IMG/VR virus record: IMGVR_UViG_3300027782_000328
Span: 1-25,720 of that record
Source: a virus
DNA length: 25,720 nt
Direction: 5' to 3' (one strand)
This document shows positions 13,933 to 21,661 of the stretch, in pieces; position 1 is the first letter of the stretch; every line of letters begins with the position of its first letter. Position numbers and translations under genes: made by a program. The notes under the pieces are model-generated. The model worked only from the letters and a program-made list of their open reading frames with translations. It was not told the origin of the DNA and did no database searches.

Positions 13933-15004
13933 CATATTTTATCTTATTTTCATCAAAGAACTCTAGTGCTTTCTTCAACCATTTTAGTTCTGTAGGTTCA
14001 GTAGTACTGACAATATATATGTGTGCTTTCTTATCTGGTGTACTATATTCCATAGCCATACATCTATTAATCTTCTGTGCTAAATTCTCTGCATTACTAT
14101 CAAAATAGTTAATAATCACTTTGTCCAATGGTTTGTATGTAACGCCTGTATTACCAATCTTCACAACAGCTAGGTGATTACCTTCTCCTTCAGCAAATTC
14201 TTCAAAGAGTTTTTTCTCAGTTGATTTACTATGATAGGAAGGAATTCCTAGACTGTCAGCTATTTTGGTAACACCACAAAACACTAACACCCTCTCATCA
14301 GCATGCTTACTTAACAATGCTTTGGTTGCTTTCACTTTAGCTAATGATGATTGTATTAGTCTCATTCTTGCAAGACGCATAAACATTGTATCAGATCCAC
14401 TATTCTGTAACTTATTAACTACCCAAGTGAGAGCATCAAACTGTTTCTTTTCAGTTTTTTTCTTACCCTTGTAATCTTGTAATGTTATATTATCTAATGG
14501 CACTCTAATAACATGGATTTCATAATCCACAATAACTCCTTCCTCAATTGCTTTTTCAATTGTATAGGTTGCTATTACATGAAGATCTAATTGTTCTTCA
14601 ATGGTTCGTTCTGTCCAACTTGATAATGTACCAGTGAGACCAAGAATCTGTCCATTAACATCGAACAGGTCCTTACACACTTCTATCTGAGCTTCACTCA
14701 GTAGATGTATCTCATCTATGATGACAACATCAAAGCTCTGATCAGCATACTTCTTTAATGATAGATGCGTAGTGTATGTGACAATGCTGTCATCAAACCC
14801 TAGTTCTTCAAAATCAGATTGCCAAGATTCTTTAATCTTGTTATCTGGATAAGCAATAAGAATGCTCTCAGGCTTAAGCTTGTTCAATGCATGTATACTA
14901 GTTCTTATCTTACCAAATCTTGGACATAGATTTAGTATACCAAACTTACCATGCTTGAGCCATACATCTGCAAATTCTTTTTGTCTTTTATCTCTTATTG
15001 TCAT
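13928..15004 (-). CDS. Superfamily 2 DNA helicase
   Basis: The chosen start is MTIRDKRQKEF at 15004, which overlaps the TGA of the 30-aa gene upstream (ATGA); the 12 extra residues of the longer frame read through that gene. SF2 motifs are visible: motif I CPRFGKIRT (27-35), motif II DEIH (97-100), motif III LTGT (123-126), and motif VI-like AQKINRCM near 325. Motif I is unusual in having GKI where SF2 enzymes have GKT or GKS. It probably unwinds or remodels DNA in recombination or replication, as UvsW does in T4. Membership in a narrower family cannot be judged. Confidence 0.82.
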   Translation of the reverse strand: MTIRDKRQKEFADVWLKHGKFGILNLCPRFGKIRTSIHALNKLKPESILIAYPDNKIKESWQSDFEELGFDDSIVTYTTHLSLKKYADQSFDVVIIDEIHLLSEAQIEVCKDLFDVNGQILGLTGTLSSWTERTIEEQLDLHVIATYTIEKAIEEGVIVDYEIHVIRVPLDNITLQDYKGKKKTEKKQFDALTWVVNKLQNSGSDTMFMRLARMRLIQSSLAKVKATKALLSKHADERVLVFCGVTKIADSLGIPSYHSKSTEKKLFEEFAEGEGNHLAVVKIGNTGVTYKPLDKVIINYFDSNAENLAQKINRCMAMEYSTPDKKAHIYIVSTTEPTELKWLKKALEFFDENKIKYV

Positions 15005-15093
15005 TTGTTTGCTTTTTCTATTAAATAATACCATAACCAAATTACTTTGGGTCTTATGAATTCATAAGCTGCCCATATCAATATATATTTCAT
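15001..15093 (-). CDS. 30-aa membrane peptide between the two helicase genes
   Basis: The frame encodes MKYILIWAAYEFIRPKVIWL, then WYYLIEKANK. The start follows the DnaB-like stop by one base (TAAAATG), and its TGA overlaps the ATG of the SF2 helicase. Such exact stop/start packing at both ends supports a translated gene despite its length. It is hydrophobic and aromatic-rich and could span the membrane once. No function is known. Confidence 0.6.
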   Translation of the reverse strand: MKYILIWAAYEFIRPKVIWLWYYLIEKANK

Positions 15094-15094
15094 T

Positions 15095-16159
15095 TTATCT
15101 GAGAAAATATGATTTGTTAGTAATTGATTCATAATCTGCATCAGTGATGTCTTTTTTTCTAGGAAGCTCTTTGAACATACCAATCTGACCTAAGAAGCCC
15201 AAACCAATACGCACATCATCTTCTCCATAAGAATTCTTAATTAGTCTCAAGCTTCTGAAATACTTCGCTCCATAAGAGTCTACTAATTTGTCTAAGTCAT
15301 ATCCAGATGGATCTGCCACCTTGTATCTAATAGGATCAAACAGGCCCATAACAACATCAGCATCATTCTGTGTTGATGAACTGTCTGCAAAATCCTCTAG
15401 TTGTGGTTCTACATCTCCATTTTTTATCCTACTAGGATTGGATATACTTCTATTGAACTGACTAACAACAACAGGACTATGACCATAAAAATCTCTAGCA
15501 AATCTCAGCTCGTCTGACATTTTATCTATAGCATCTTTTTTGGTTGGTTGTGCTGATGTTGTTTTTAACAATCCAATATGGTCAATTACATCAAGGGTGA
15601 TTTCATTTGGATCATCTGGAATATATATTTTATTCCATTCATCCATTTGTTCAATTTTCCCTCTCTGAAGAGCATACGCTTTTAGTTCTTTAGCTATACC
15701 TACAGGGTTCTCTGGTCCATCAATAAGCGTAACCACTTCACACAACTCATTCATATAGTCTTTGTAGTGTAAATACAGGTCATGCTCATCTTTGGTCATA
15801 GTTTCTTTCCAACCAAGAAGTTTAGCTACAGGAATAAGAATTCCTTGGTCTATAAAGATCTTGCGTGACATCCATTTAGCCATTTTATAAGCTCTACTTC
15901 TCTCCATAGATCTATACCAAACCTTCACCTTGATTCCTGAGGCTCTTCCTTCCTTAGAAAGAGACCAATCAACAGGATTAAGAACAAATGCATCATCAAT
16001 AAATGATGTTTTACCTGAACCAGTGTTACCACCTATCAAATAATACATACTTTTACGAATACCTACATAGTTGGTAAGTCTATCAAAACCCATAGGGATT
16101 CCTTTATTCTTACCAGATAGGCCTTTGTTCACTTCTGCATCTAATATGTCAAAACTCAT
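15095..16159 (-). CDS. Replicative DNA helicase, DnaB/RecA fold
   Basis: The 354-aa protein contains Walker A GGNTGSGKT (43-51), Walker B ITLDVIDHIG (187-196) and the DnaB-type motif VVVSQFNRS (230-238), followed by LEDFADSSSTQNDADVVMGL, which matches motif H4 of hexameric SF4 helicases. It lacks the N-terminal domain of DnaB and is nearer the size of gp41-like or RecA-like phage helicases. It would unwind the fork for the PolB polymerase. The gene ends one base before the 30-aa membrane peptide and starts inside the end of the probable loader gene (four-base overlap), consistent with a matched pair. Confidence 0.85.
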   Translation of the reverse strand: MSFDILDAEVNKGLSGKNKGIPMGFDRLTNYVGIRKSMYYLIGGNTGSGKTSFIDDAFVLNPVDWSLSKEGRASGIKVKVWYRSMERSRAYKMAKWMSRKIFIDQGILIPVAKLLGWKETMTKDEHDLYLHYKDYMNELCEVVTLIDGPENPVGIAKELKAYALQRGKIEQMDEWNKIYIPDDPNEITLDVIDHIGLLKTTSAQPTKKDAIDKMSDELRFARDFYGHSPVVVSQFNRSISNPSRIKNGDVEPQLEDFADSSSTQNDADVVMGLFDPIRYKVADPSGYDLDKLVDSYGAKYFRSLRLIKNSYGEDDVRIGLGFLGQIGMFKELPRKKDITDADYESITNKSYFLR

Positions 16160-16785
16160 ATGTCAGTTCCTCCTTTTGGTTTTTGTGTGTTAGTGTTCAC
16201 CTTTGCTCCTTCTCTAATTAAATCAACAAAGCCTCCAAATGATCTTTGTTTTAGATATACAGCTGAGCCTTGCATAAATGTAAGTCTGTTAGCATTATTA
16301 GCAATAGAAGCTTCTTTCTTTTGTAAGATTTCAAACTTCAATGCTTCTATAAGCTCTCCAGCTGTATATTCTCCTTCTAGTATTATCTTGTCAAACTTTA
16401 GTCTACAATCATCTTTGTACAATCTAAGAGATCTTGTTCCTTTAAATGTTTTACCCTTATAGGTAAATTCATCTGTACCTGGATAGGTCTTCCACCATTC
16501 TTCAAAATCTGTTGTAGGAGGTCTTCTCTTTATAGTTTTTGCTCCTCCTTTGATATCTAAGAAGTCCAATAGGTCTCTACCTAATGTTGTGAGCTTGTCA
16601 TCAGTAGTTGTTATTAACGCTTTTCTTATCAAAGCTTGATAGACAGCAGCAATCCTCATGCTTCCATCACATAGTGGGGCAACATCATATTGCTCGTCTA
16701 TCAGCTTTAATAAATATAAAATGTCTAGGTTATAACTTCGTTTGATGAGCTCTTCGAATTGTTCTGGTGTTACATTCAGTCTCAT
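16156..16785 (-). CDS. Putative replication protein, possible helicase loader
   Basis: The 209-aa protein has an N-terminal part with the feel of a winged helix (LLKLIDEQYDV, RIAAVYQALIRKALIT, LTTLGRDLLDFLDI; residues 22-76), then RRPPTTDFEEWWKTYPGTDEF and a helical C-terminal region (GELIEALKFEIL). This layout, a DNA-binding front and helical back immediately upstream of the DnaB-like helicase with a four-base overlap, is what loader or replication-initiation proteins show in other phages. No ATPase motif is present. The role is inferred mainly from context, so treat it as a candidate. Confidence 0.5.
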   Translation of the reverse strand: MRLNVTPEQFEELIKRSYNLDILYLLKLIDEQYDVAPLCDGSMRIAAVYQALIRKALITTTDDKLTTLGRDLLDFLDIKGGAKTIKRRPPTTDFEEWWKTYPGTDEFTYKGKTFKGTRSLRLYKDDCRLKFDKIILEGEYTAGELIEALKFEILQKKEASIANNANRLTFMQGSAVYLKQRSFGGFVDLIREGAKVNTNTQKPKGGTDI

Positions 16786-16942
16786 TTGTTGTTATAGGTG
16801 TTAAAACTTGTATAATTGCAGGTAAACGTTTCTTACGATCCTGCTCTTCCTCCCATTGTTGCCATGCTATTTCAACATCATGTTGTCTCTCCATAGCATA
16901 AATATGGTCATTTGGATACTCCCAGTCCTCTAACCAACTCAT
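16730..16942 (-). CDS. Hypothetical protein, 70 aa
   Basis: The sequence begins MSWLEDWEYPNDHIYAMERQ, then HDVEIAWQQWEEEQDRKKRL, rich in tryptophan and charged residues, and ends in a basic stretch (TRTIRRAHQTKL). Its TAATG overlap with the upstream gene supports the start. The 3' end overlaps the next gene by 56 bases, an unusually long overlap for this genome. No family is recognised. Confidence 0.65.
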   Translation of the reverse strand: MSWLEDWEYPNDHIYAMERQHDVEIAWQQWEEEQDRKKRLPAIIQVLTPITTNETECNTRTIRRAHQTKL

Positions 16943-17205
16943 TATTCAGATTTTTTAGGTCTTCCAACTGGCTTTTTATCAACTGGTGCAATAGCTGGTT
17001 TTTTCTTTTTCTTCTTGTAATATTTCTTCTTTGGAACTGCTGGTTTAGAAAGATCAGTCACCTTTCTAGGTTGAAACCTATCAAGGTCATCAAAGTTAAG
17101 TTTAGGCTTTTCCTCTTTAATCTCATGTGCATTTCTAGTTAGAATGTATAAAAATACAATTGATGCAATAGCTATTGCTGGAATAATAATAAATAAATTG
17201 TTCAT
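16942..17205 (-). CDS. Membrane-anchored basic protein with an AT-hook-like tail
   Basis: Residues 4-23 (FIIIPAIAIASIVFLYILTR) form one clear transmembrane helix near the N-terminus. The rest is charged and soluble, with a lysine-rich linker (KKKYYKKKKKKPA, near 60-72) and a tail PVGRPKKSE whose GRP core is the AT-hook pattern for minor-groove binding. It is only 87 aa. It could tether replicating phage DNA to the membrane, which its position between the polymerase and helicase genes would suit. The membrane segment is seen; DNA binding and tethering are inference. Confidence 0.75.
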   Translation of the reverse strand: MNNLFIIIPAIAIASIVFLYILTRNAHEIKEEKPKLNFDDLDRFQPRKVTDLSKPAVPKKKYYKKKKKKPAIAPVDKKPVGRPKKSE

Positions 17206-17210
17206 AATGT

Positions 17211-17483
17211 TTACGATTTAATTGTTAATGATTTGATTCTTAGCCCAAACTGCATGTCAAACCATTGAAATGTTGATTCAGCTCTTGCTTTGTTAAACTT
17301 AAAAATTTTCTTTAATAGAGGAATAGCATAACGCTTAAACTCCTCATGTTGTTCTGGTGTCATGGTCCAATTGAAGTACCACATGTCATCATCTAATGTG
17401 TCCACCAGTCTTTTACCAACCATATCAAGTTGATACTCGATGAGGTGTCTGGTAATGTTTGATCTGTTAATTTTAGCTTTCAT
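17211..17483 (-). CDS. Hypothetical protein, 90 aa
   Basis: The protein starts MKAKINRSNITRHLIEYQLD and includes DDDMWYFNWTMTPEQHEEFK and FQWFDMQFGLRIKSLTIKS. It is helical and aromatic-rich with no transmembrane stretch. It follows the DNA polymerase gene with a one-base TAATG overlap. It may contact the replisome, but only position suggests that. The family is not recognised. Confidence 0.75.
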   Translation of the reverse strand: MKAKINRSNITRHLIEYQLDMVGKRLVDTLDDDMWYFNWTMTPEQHEEFKRYAIPLLKKIFKFNKARAESTFQWFDMQFGLRIKSLTIKS

Positions 17484-19441
17484 TAGAAAAGATTTAATTG
17501 GTTAGGAATAAAGACTGTTGTAATTCTTTTACCTTTAGTCTGGATCTTTGTGATTATTCTGTTGGCTTTCTCAATATAATAATCATAGTTGACATTGTCA
17601 ACAGCACTGTTCTTAGGTAGGTAATTACAAACTTTACACACCCATTCACCTGCTTCTATCTGACTGATAGCTGCAGCTCTAGTTTGACATTCAGCATTCT
17701 TTATCTTGAATATTTTATCACCAGTGTTAGATACATAATATCTAATCAGTTTATCATACACTGTCACTTCTCCTGTAGATCTATTAGTTCCTTCATAATG
17801 GAAACTTCTAGTAGCTTTCTGTCTTAAACAAAAATCATATAGATCACTATGATTTCTAATAGTCTCAGCAACAGGAATATTATTAACAAAATAATTTTCC
17901 AAAGCAATGGGAACAATCCTTGCACTCTTGTTTTTATGCAATTCAAAGTCAGTAAGGAAATCACCTTTCTTTTTAATTTCTCCATTGGTCATAATTGCTA
18001 AATAATCATTTACAGTACTAAAGATAATCTTGGAATAGTCAGTTCTCTCTAACTCATATTGAGTTATGCTACACCACCATTCATTAAGCTCATACATTAA
18101 AGGAATAAGGTCTTTCTTAATTCTAATAGTTACACCATCTGTATTTGCAGAGATCACATGTATGCCATTGGTTTCATATTTTTCAATAAGCATCATCAAG
18201 CTAAGCTCACCAGTTATAGTGGTGAACATAGTGAGTTGCCTATCATATATCCAATTTTGCATATCAGATGACTTACCATACACAGAGTTAACTGCAAGTT
18301 TAAGTGCTCCAACAATTCCTTTAATCTTCTTATCGCTTTTTGCAAGGGGTTTAAGTTCCAATCTCTTATCAAACATCTGTTTGTATCCCCTAAGGAATTC
18401 TTTTCCTAAATGAGCAGGAAATTTACCATTGTTGATAATAATAGCTGGATAATAAGAACTAACATCCCAATCGATTATCTCGTACTCTTCATCAGCTTCA
18501 AACACCTTAGGTGCATTCTCTGTATGAAGACCACCTTTCATAAAAGAATATACATTCCCATAGAAATGTAATTCTTCTTTGAAATCATCTTGAAGACCCA
18601 ATTGAGCCTTCTTTATTCTCTTTAAGAAATCACTAAGTTCTGTAGTCTCAAAAACTACGTATTTAGCAATGCAATCTTTTAAGTGTATATTCTTTCTGAA
18701 AAACCCTTTTCGAGGAAGTTCCTTATACTCAATACCTTTCTCTTGGCAATAGAACTTCTTGATTATTTCATCACCTATCTTACTGTCTGAATAGTTCAAA
18801 CAAGAAATACCAAACTCAGCTTCAATATCTTGTCTCAGCTCTATTTGGTTGTTTCCTTTGTATAAGGGATGATCAGTGTCACCCATGGTGACTTTATAAA
18901 ACTCATAAGTTGCATCCACATCATTGTAACAATAGTCTATAGTGAGATCTATCTCTTCTTTAGTCATGTTTGTTTTGCTATGATGTATAGGCATTTCTTC
19001 AATGTTCTCTAAGTCCATTTCAAACTCTAGTCTTTTTAGAGAGACCATCCTATTTTTATTATTGTAGTGCATCAAAGCAAATAAGTCTATTATTTTAAAA
19101 CTTAAATCACTTTCTCTATATTTTGGAAAAACTTCATAATTTGCATCGTGTATTGTATCTTGAGCAACTTGTGCAATCTTTGCACATATTTCAAGACCAG
19201 ACAATTCATGCCATTTATCATAATTCCTAAGAATATGCTCAATTACTTGGCTATCAAATCTTAATCCATTATATGTTACAAAGTAATGATCGTTCTTTTC
19301 TTCAAAATATCTTGCCATACGATCTATTGTATTTTTCCATCTACTAACTTCAAACTTACGATACTTATTAGTTTGAGGGTCATAACAAACGCATAAAAAG
19401 TATTCTGCCATTGTTTCTATATCTGTTACTATAACTTTCAT
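17483..19441 (-). CDS. Family B DNA polymerase
   Basis: The 652-aa protein has a 3'-5' exonuclease domain with Exo I DIET (7-10), Exo II YNGLRFDSQV (57-66) and Exo III YCYNDVDATY (170-179). The polymerase follows with motif A DWDVSSYYPAII (324-335), motif B KLAVNSVYGK (381-390) and motif C SANTDGV (431-437). Motif C reads N-T-D where family B enzymes usually read D-T-D. It is shorter than most cellular family B polymerases and matches the compact phage type. It copies the genome and proofreads, with helicase and primase genes on the same strand. The start at 19441 overlaps the GIY-YIG gene stop by four bases. Confidence 0.9.
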   Translation of the reverse strand: MKVIVTDIETMAEYFLCVCYDPQTNKYRKFEVSRWKNTIDRMARYFEEKNDHYFVTYNGLRFDSQVIEHILRNYDKWHELSGLEICAKIAQVAQDTIHDANYEVFPKYRESDLSFKIIDLFALMHYNNKNRMVSLKRLEFEMDLENIEEMPIHHSKTNMTKEEIDLTIDYCYNDVDATYEFYKVTMGDTDHPLYKGNNQIELRQDIEAEFGISCLNYSDSKIGDEIIKKFYCQEKGIEYKELPRKGFFRKNIHLKDCIAKYVVFETTELSDFLKRIKKAQLGLQDDFKEELHFYGNVYSFMKGGLHTENAPKVFEADEEYEIIDWDVSSYYPAIIINNGKFPAHLGKEFLRGYKQMFDKRLELKPLAKSDKKIKGIVGALKLAVNSVYGKSSDMQNWIYDRQLTMFTTITGELSLMMLIEKYETNGIHVISANTDGVTIRIKKDLIPLMYELNEWWCSITQYELERTDYSKIIFSTVNDYLAIMTNGEIKKKGDFLTDFELHKNKSARIVPIALENYFVNNIPVAETIRNHSDLYDFCLRQKATRSFHYEGTNRSTGEVTVYDKLIRYYVSNTGDKIFKIKNAECQTRAAAISQIEAGEWVCKVCNYLPKNSAVDNVNYDYYIEKANRIITKIQTKGKRITTVFIPNQLNLF

Positions 19442-20187
19442 CTTTGTATTTTTAATGTTCTTAAATATGTGTTTCTTCCTATAGAAGATGTTATTGTTGC
19501 AATATGGACATTTAATAAATCTGCTAAAGGTCTAGAGTTAATAGTTCCTATAAATCTATGAAAACAATCATGTATTGTATATTTACCACTATTAACTTTG
19601 ATTTGATCAAATATATTATTCCAATAAGCTTTTACATCTTCTACTGATTCATTTTCATCAAGAAATATAAACTTACTAGATTCTGAATCAATTAAATTCT
19701 TTTTAAAAAATTTTACGTTCATCTTTCTATGAACATTAGGAGCTACAATATTGAAATGTTCAGCACACTTATATAAATCAGTAAAGCTTTGATAGAACTC
19801 TCCATAGATAGTATAAACCATTACTTTTCTTTTAGGTGCAGAATTACTCATTCTTACTCTAGTTTCATCAGAAACTGCACGCTTTCCTTCAGGGCATGTA
19901 GGATCAATATTATATCCATGTTTTCTATTATGGGTATCTAACATATTGCACCAATAGTTTTCTTGAGAATAGATATGTTCAGGGTTACACTCTTCAAGTG
20001 TTTCAAATATAAAGTTTTGTTCTCCATGTTTATTAAAAGAACTTTGTAGATGGGTATTATGATGTATACCTGCTCTAAGTTTCCATTTATGCATACATAA
20101 TCTATTATATAGATCTATAGTTGCACCAATGTAACTTTTATTTGTAACTAAGTTTTGAATAATGTAAACTCCTGAACTCTTTCTCAT
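19438..20187 (-). CDS. GIY-YIG homing endonuclease directly upstream of the DNA polymerase
   Basis: The nuclease core reads SGVYIIQN (5-12), KSYIGAT (17-23), R29 and the conserved Glu in the SQENYW helix (74-79), all required residues of the GIY-YIG fold. The C-terminal 150 residues have a NUMOD-like part with FTDLYKCAEHFNI, KSY-type repeats and RPLADLLNVHIATITSS, a likely helix-turn-helix. At 249 aa it is a typical free-standing homing endonuclease. It has its own promoter (20209-20240), and its stop overlaps the polymerase ATG, so polymerase translation may depend on transcripts that begin here. Confidence 0.88.
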   Translation of the reverse strand: MRKSSGVYIIQNLVTNKSYIGATIDLYNRLCMHKWKLRAGIHHNTHLQSSFNKHGEQNFIFETLEECNPEHIYSQENYWCNMLDTHNRKHGYNIDPTCPEGKRAVSDETRVRMSNSAPKRKVMVYTIYGEFYQSFTDLYKCAEHFNIVAPNVHRKMNVKFFKKNLIDSESSKFIFLDENESVEDVKAYWNNIFDQIKVNSGKYTIHDCFHRFIGTINSRPLADLLNVHIATITSSIGRNTYLRTLKIQR

Positions 20188-20208
20188 AATGATATTATCT
20201 TAATGATG

Positions 20209-20240
20209 CAAATATAAACATCATATTTGAAACTACCAAA
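20209..20240 (-). promoter_or_regulatory. Strong Bacteroidetes-type promoter for GIY-YIG and DNA polymerase
   Basis: On the minus strand TTTG (20237-20240), an exact 20-base spacer and TATATTTG (20209-20216) give a complete match to the Bacteroidetes -33/-7 promoter. The predicted start near 20202 leaves a leader of about 15 bases before the ATG at 20187. It sits in a 72-base gap and is the best promoter in the window. A host-type sigma factor would be expected to read it. Confidence 0.78.
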
Positions 20241-20259
20241 TAAACTTATTAACAATCTT

Positions 20260-20592
20260 TTATATCTTATTTTTTAAAAAGTTATTTATTTGGTCAAATA
20301 ACCAACCTGTTAAATATGCTTCAGGTTCATCATTGAATCTATCTAACTCAATTCCTTTGTCTTGATAGATATAGTTCTTTAAGTGCACTATTTCATGGGC
20401 TATTATAGTTCCATCACTATATTCAAATGCCATAATATACTCACTAAACTTATCAGGCACTCTCATTGTAATAGCACCATAATCTGACAAAGATTTTGTC
20501 CCATATTTTTTCTCAACATAAGACAAGTCTTTATCTAATATGATAGTTAAATCACACTCATAAATGGGTATTCTAATTGTTTTCTTTCTCAT
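20260..20592 (-). CDS. HExxH putative metalloprotease-like phage protein, 110 aa
   Basis: The motif TIIAHEIVHLKNYI (62-75) is a classic zinc-binding HExxH site (HEIVH, 66-70). FNDEPEAYLTGWLFDQI (86-102) follows and supplies a Glu that could be the third ligand, as in gluzincin-like proteins. I recognise this AHExVHLKNxxxxxxGIELDxxNDEPEAYL pattern as a common Bacteroidetes phage protein. Its target is unknown. The C-terminus (NNFLKNKI) and stop fall in a degenerate copy of the junction repeat: a two-base difference reads past the usual TAA and gives NKI*. Confidence 0.78.
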   Translation of the reverse strand: MRKKTIRIPIYECDLTIILDKDLSYVEKKYGTKSLSDYGAITMRVPDKFSEYIMAFEYSDGTIIAHEIVHLKNYIYQDKGIELDRFNDEPEAYLTGWLFDQINNFLKNKI

Positions 20593-20605
20593 ATCTTATT
20601 TGGTT

Positions 20606-20734
20606 TTAAATTAAAAATATTAAAAAAATTGTAAACCAAATAATTATTGGTTCTAATAACCCACCAAACCAAAACCTGTCGTAATATTCATAACACTCAT
20701 TTAACTCTTTTTTGATTTTTTTTAATATTTTCAT
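20606..20734 (-). CDS. 42-aa tail-anchored membrane microprotein
   Basis: The frame encodes MKILKKIKKELNECYEYYDR, then FWFGGLLEPIIIWFTIFLIF and LI. A basic, soluble N-terminal half is followed by one hydrophobic segment of about 19 residues (24-42), so it looks like a tail-anchored protein. The start is set by a good junction repeat (20732-20751). I know no family. It fills what would otherwise be a 145-base gap. Confidence 0.65.
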   Translation of the reverse strand: MKILKKIKKELNECYEYYDRFWFGGLLEPIIIWFTIFLIFLI

Positions 20735-20737
20735 ATC

Positions 20738-21523
20738 TTATTTGTTTTTAAGGTTTTCAATAAATTCTATTACTTTTTCACACATTTTAGATGCAGAATA
20801 ATCTCTACGTTCTGTTATTTCTGAATATAGAAAATCTAATATCTGTTCTTGTTGCCATTTAGCACCATTGATAAAAGCCTCTTGTTTTATAATATTAATA
20901 ATATCTTTTGATTTAACCCCATAATCTGTTGGATATAACCTTTCAATAGTTTCTTCAACTGTTTCTTGTTTAGGTTCTTCAGGTCCACAATCACAATATG
21001 TTGTATGACCACAATAGCATTTTGTTTGTTCTTCATTAACTTTATCTCCAATAAGCATAACTATATGTTTCTTTTTAGCTTCTTCTTTTGGAATAATGAT
21101 TTTGTATAAACTGCCAAATGGTCTTATTGGAGCAGTTTTTACAATTTCAACCTCCTCACAACTTGGATTCTTAATAAACCATTCTAAAAACTCATCATCA
21201 ATAGATTGTACACCCTCTTTGATTAAGTCTTTGTTGTCTGTTAATATTATTTTTTTACAATAGCTTGGCTGTTTTTCTTCCATATTTAACCAAACCTCAT
21301 TGCATTTATAAATAGAATCATTGCATTTTGTATTGTCTAAACATAAATACCAATCTCCTTCTTTAATTTCTTCATCAGAAGTGATGTAGATGTTTTGTTT
21401 TTCCCAATTCTTTGTCCACATATCAGCTCTTACTCCTAATTGTAAATTATACTTAGGTTTACAGTCTAATTGAATTGCTAACCTACTTGGTTTATCTGTA
21501 GGTAGAATATATATGTTTTTCAT
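20738..21523 (-). CDS. Mosaic phage protein with a GAKWQQE module, 261 aa
   Basis: The start MKNIYILPTDKPSRLAIQLD at 21523 follows a junction-type leader; the longer frame adds 14 residues from the leader itself. Parts in order: PSRLAIQLD near the start, GDWYLCLDN, KKIILTDNKDLIKEGVQSI (about 93-111), FLEWFIKNPSCEEVEIV, a cysteine cluster CYCGHTTYCDCG (possible zinc site), then ETIERLYPTDYG and FINGAKWQQEQILDFL, and a KNK end. The front is a widespread Bacteroidetes phage protein of unknown function. The GAKWQQE end is shared with the 85-aa protein at 24207, including a 21-base exact repeat. Confidence 0.8.
   Translation of the reverse strand: MKNIYILPTDKPSRLAIQLDCKPKYNLQLGVRADMWTKNWEKQNIYITSDEEIKEGDWYLCLDNTKCNDSIYKCNEVWLNMEEKQPSYCKKIILTDNKDLIKEGVQSIDDEFLEWFIKNPSCEEVEIVKTAPIRPFGSLYKIIIPKEEAKKKHIVMLIGDKVNEEQTKCYCGHTTYCDCGPEEPKQETVEETIERLYPTDYGVKSKDIINIIKQEAFINGAKWQQEQILDFLYSEITERRDYSASKMCEKVIEFIENLKNK
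20846..20866 (-). repeat. 21-base exact repeat shared with 24336-24356
   Basis: The same 21 bases occur here and at 24336-24356, in both cases coding GAKWQQE and its lead-in, in genes 3.5 kb apart. The plus strand begins TTCTTGTTGCC. Exact identity in otherwise diverged genes points to recent exchange or strong constraint on this block. Confidence 0.85.
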
Positions 21524-21537
21524 AATGTTATTTTTTT

Positions 21538-21657
21538 TTAAATTACTAATGTTGTTGCAAAACACATAAAAAATAATCTTGTATATTTTTTACCATACAC
21601 GTTATAAGTTGGAAATTTCTTAAAACCCAACCATTGTCTGTGAATTTCTATTTTCAT
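21538..21657 (-). CDS. 39-aa microprotein with hydrophobic end
   Basis: The frame reads MKIEIHRQWLGFKKFPTYNV, then YGKKYTRLFFMCFATTLVI. It has a basic, aromatic front and a short hydrophobic C-terminus (RLFFMCFATTLVI) that might insert in the membrane. The start follows one of the cleanest junction-repeat copies (21655-21676). No function is known, and translation is likely rather than certain. Confidence 0.58.
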   Translation of the reverse strand: MKIEIHRQWLGFKKFPTYNVYGKKYTRLFFMCFATTLVI

Positions 21658-21661
21658 AATC

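Noticed and set aside
15001-15183. A longer 60-codon frame ending at 15001 and starting at 15183
   Set aside because: Its first 30 codons lie inside the DnaB-like helicase gene. The ATG at 15093 directly after the helicase stop is far more likely.
19700-19750. Group I intron associated with the GIY-YIG genes
   Set aside because: The polymerase and SSB-like genes are uninterrupted and I see no exon break, so the endonucleases look free-standing.
20640-20658. Inverted repeat AACCAA ... TTGGTT near 20640
   Set aside because: Six-base arms in AT-rich coding sequence for the 42-aa protein; no T-run follows and chance occurrence is likely.
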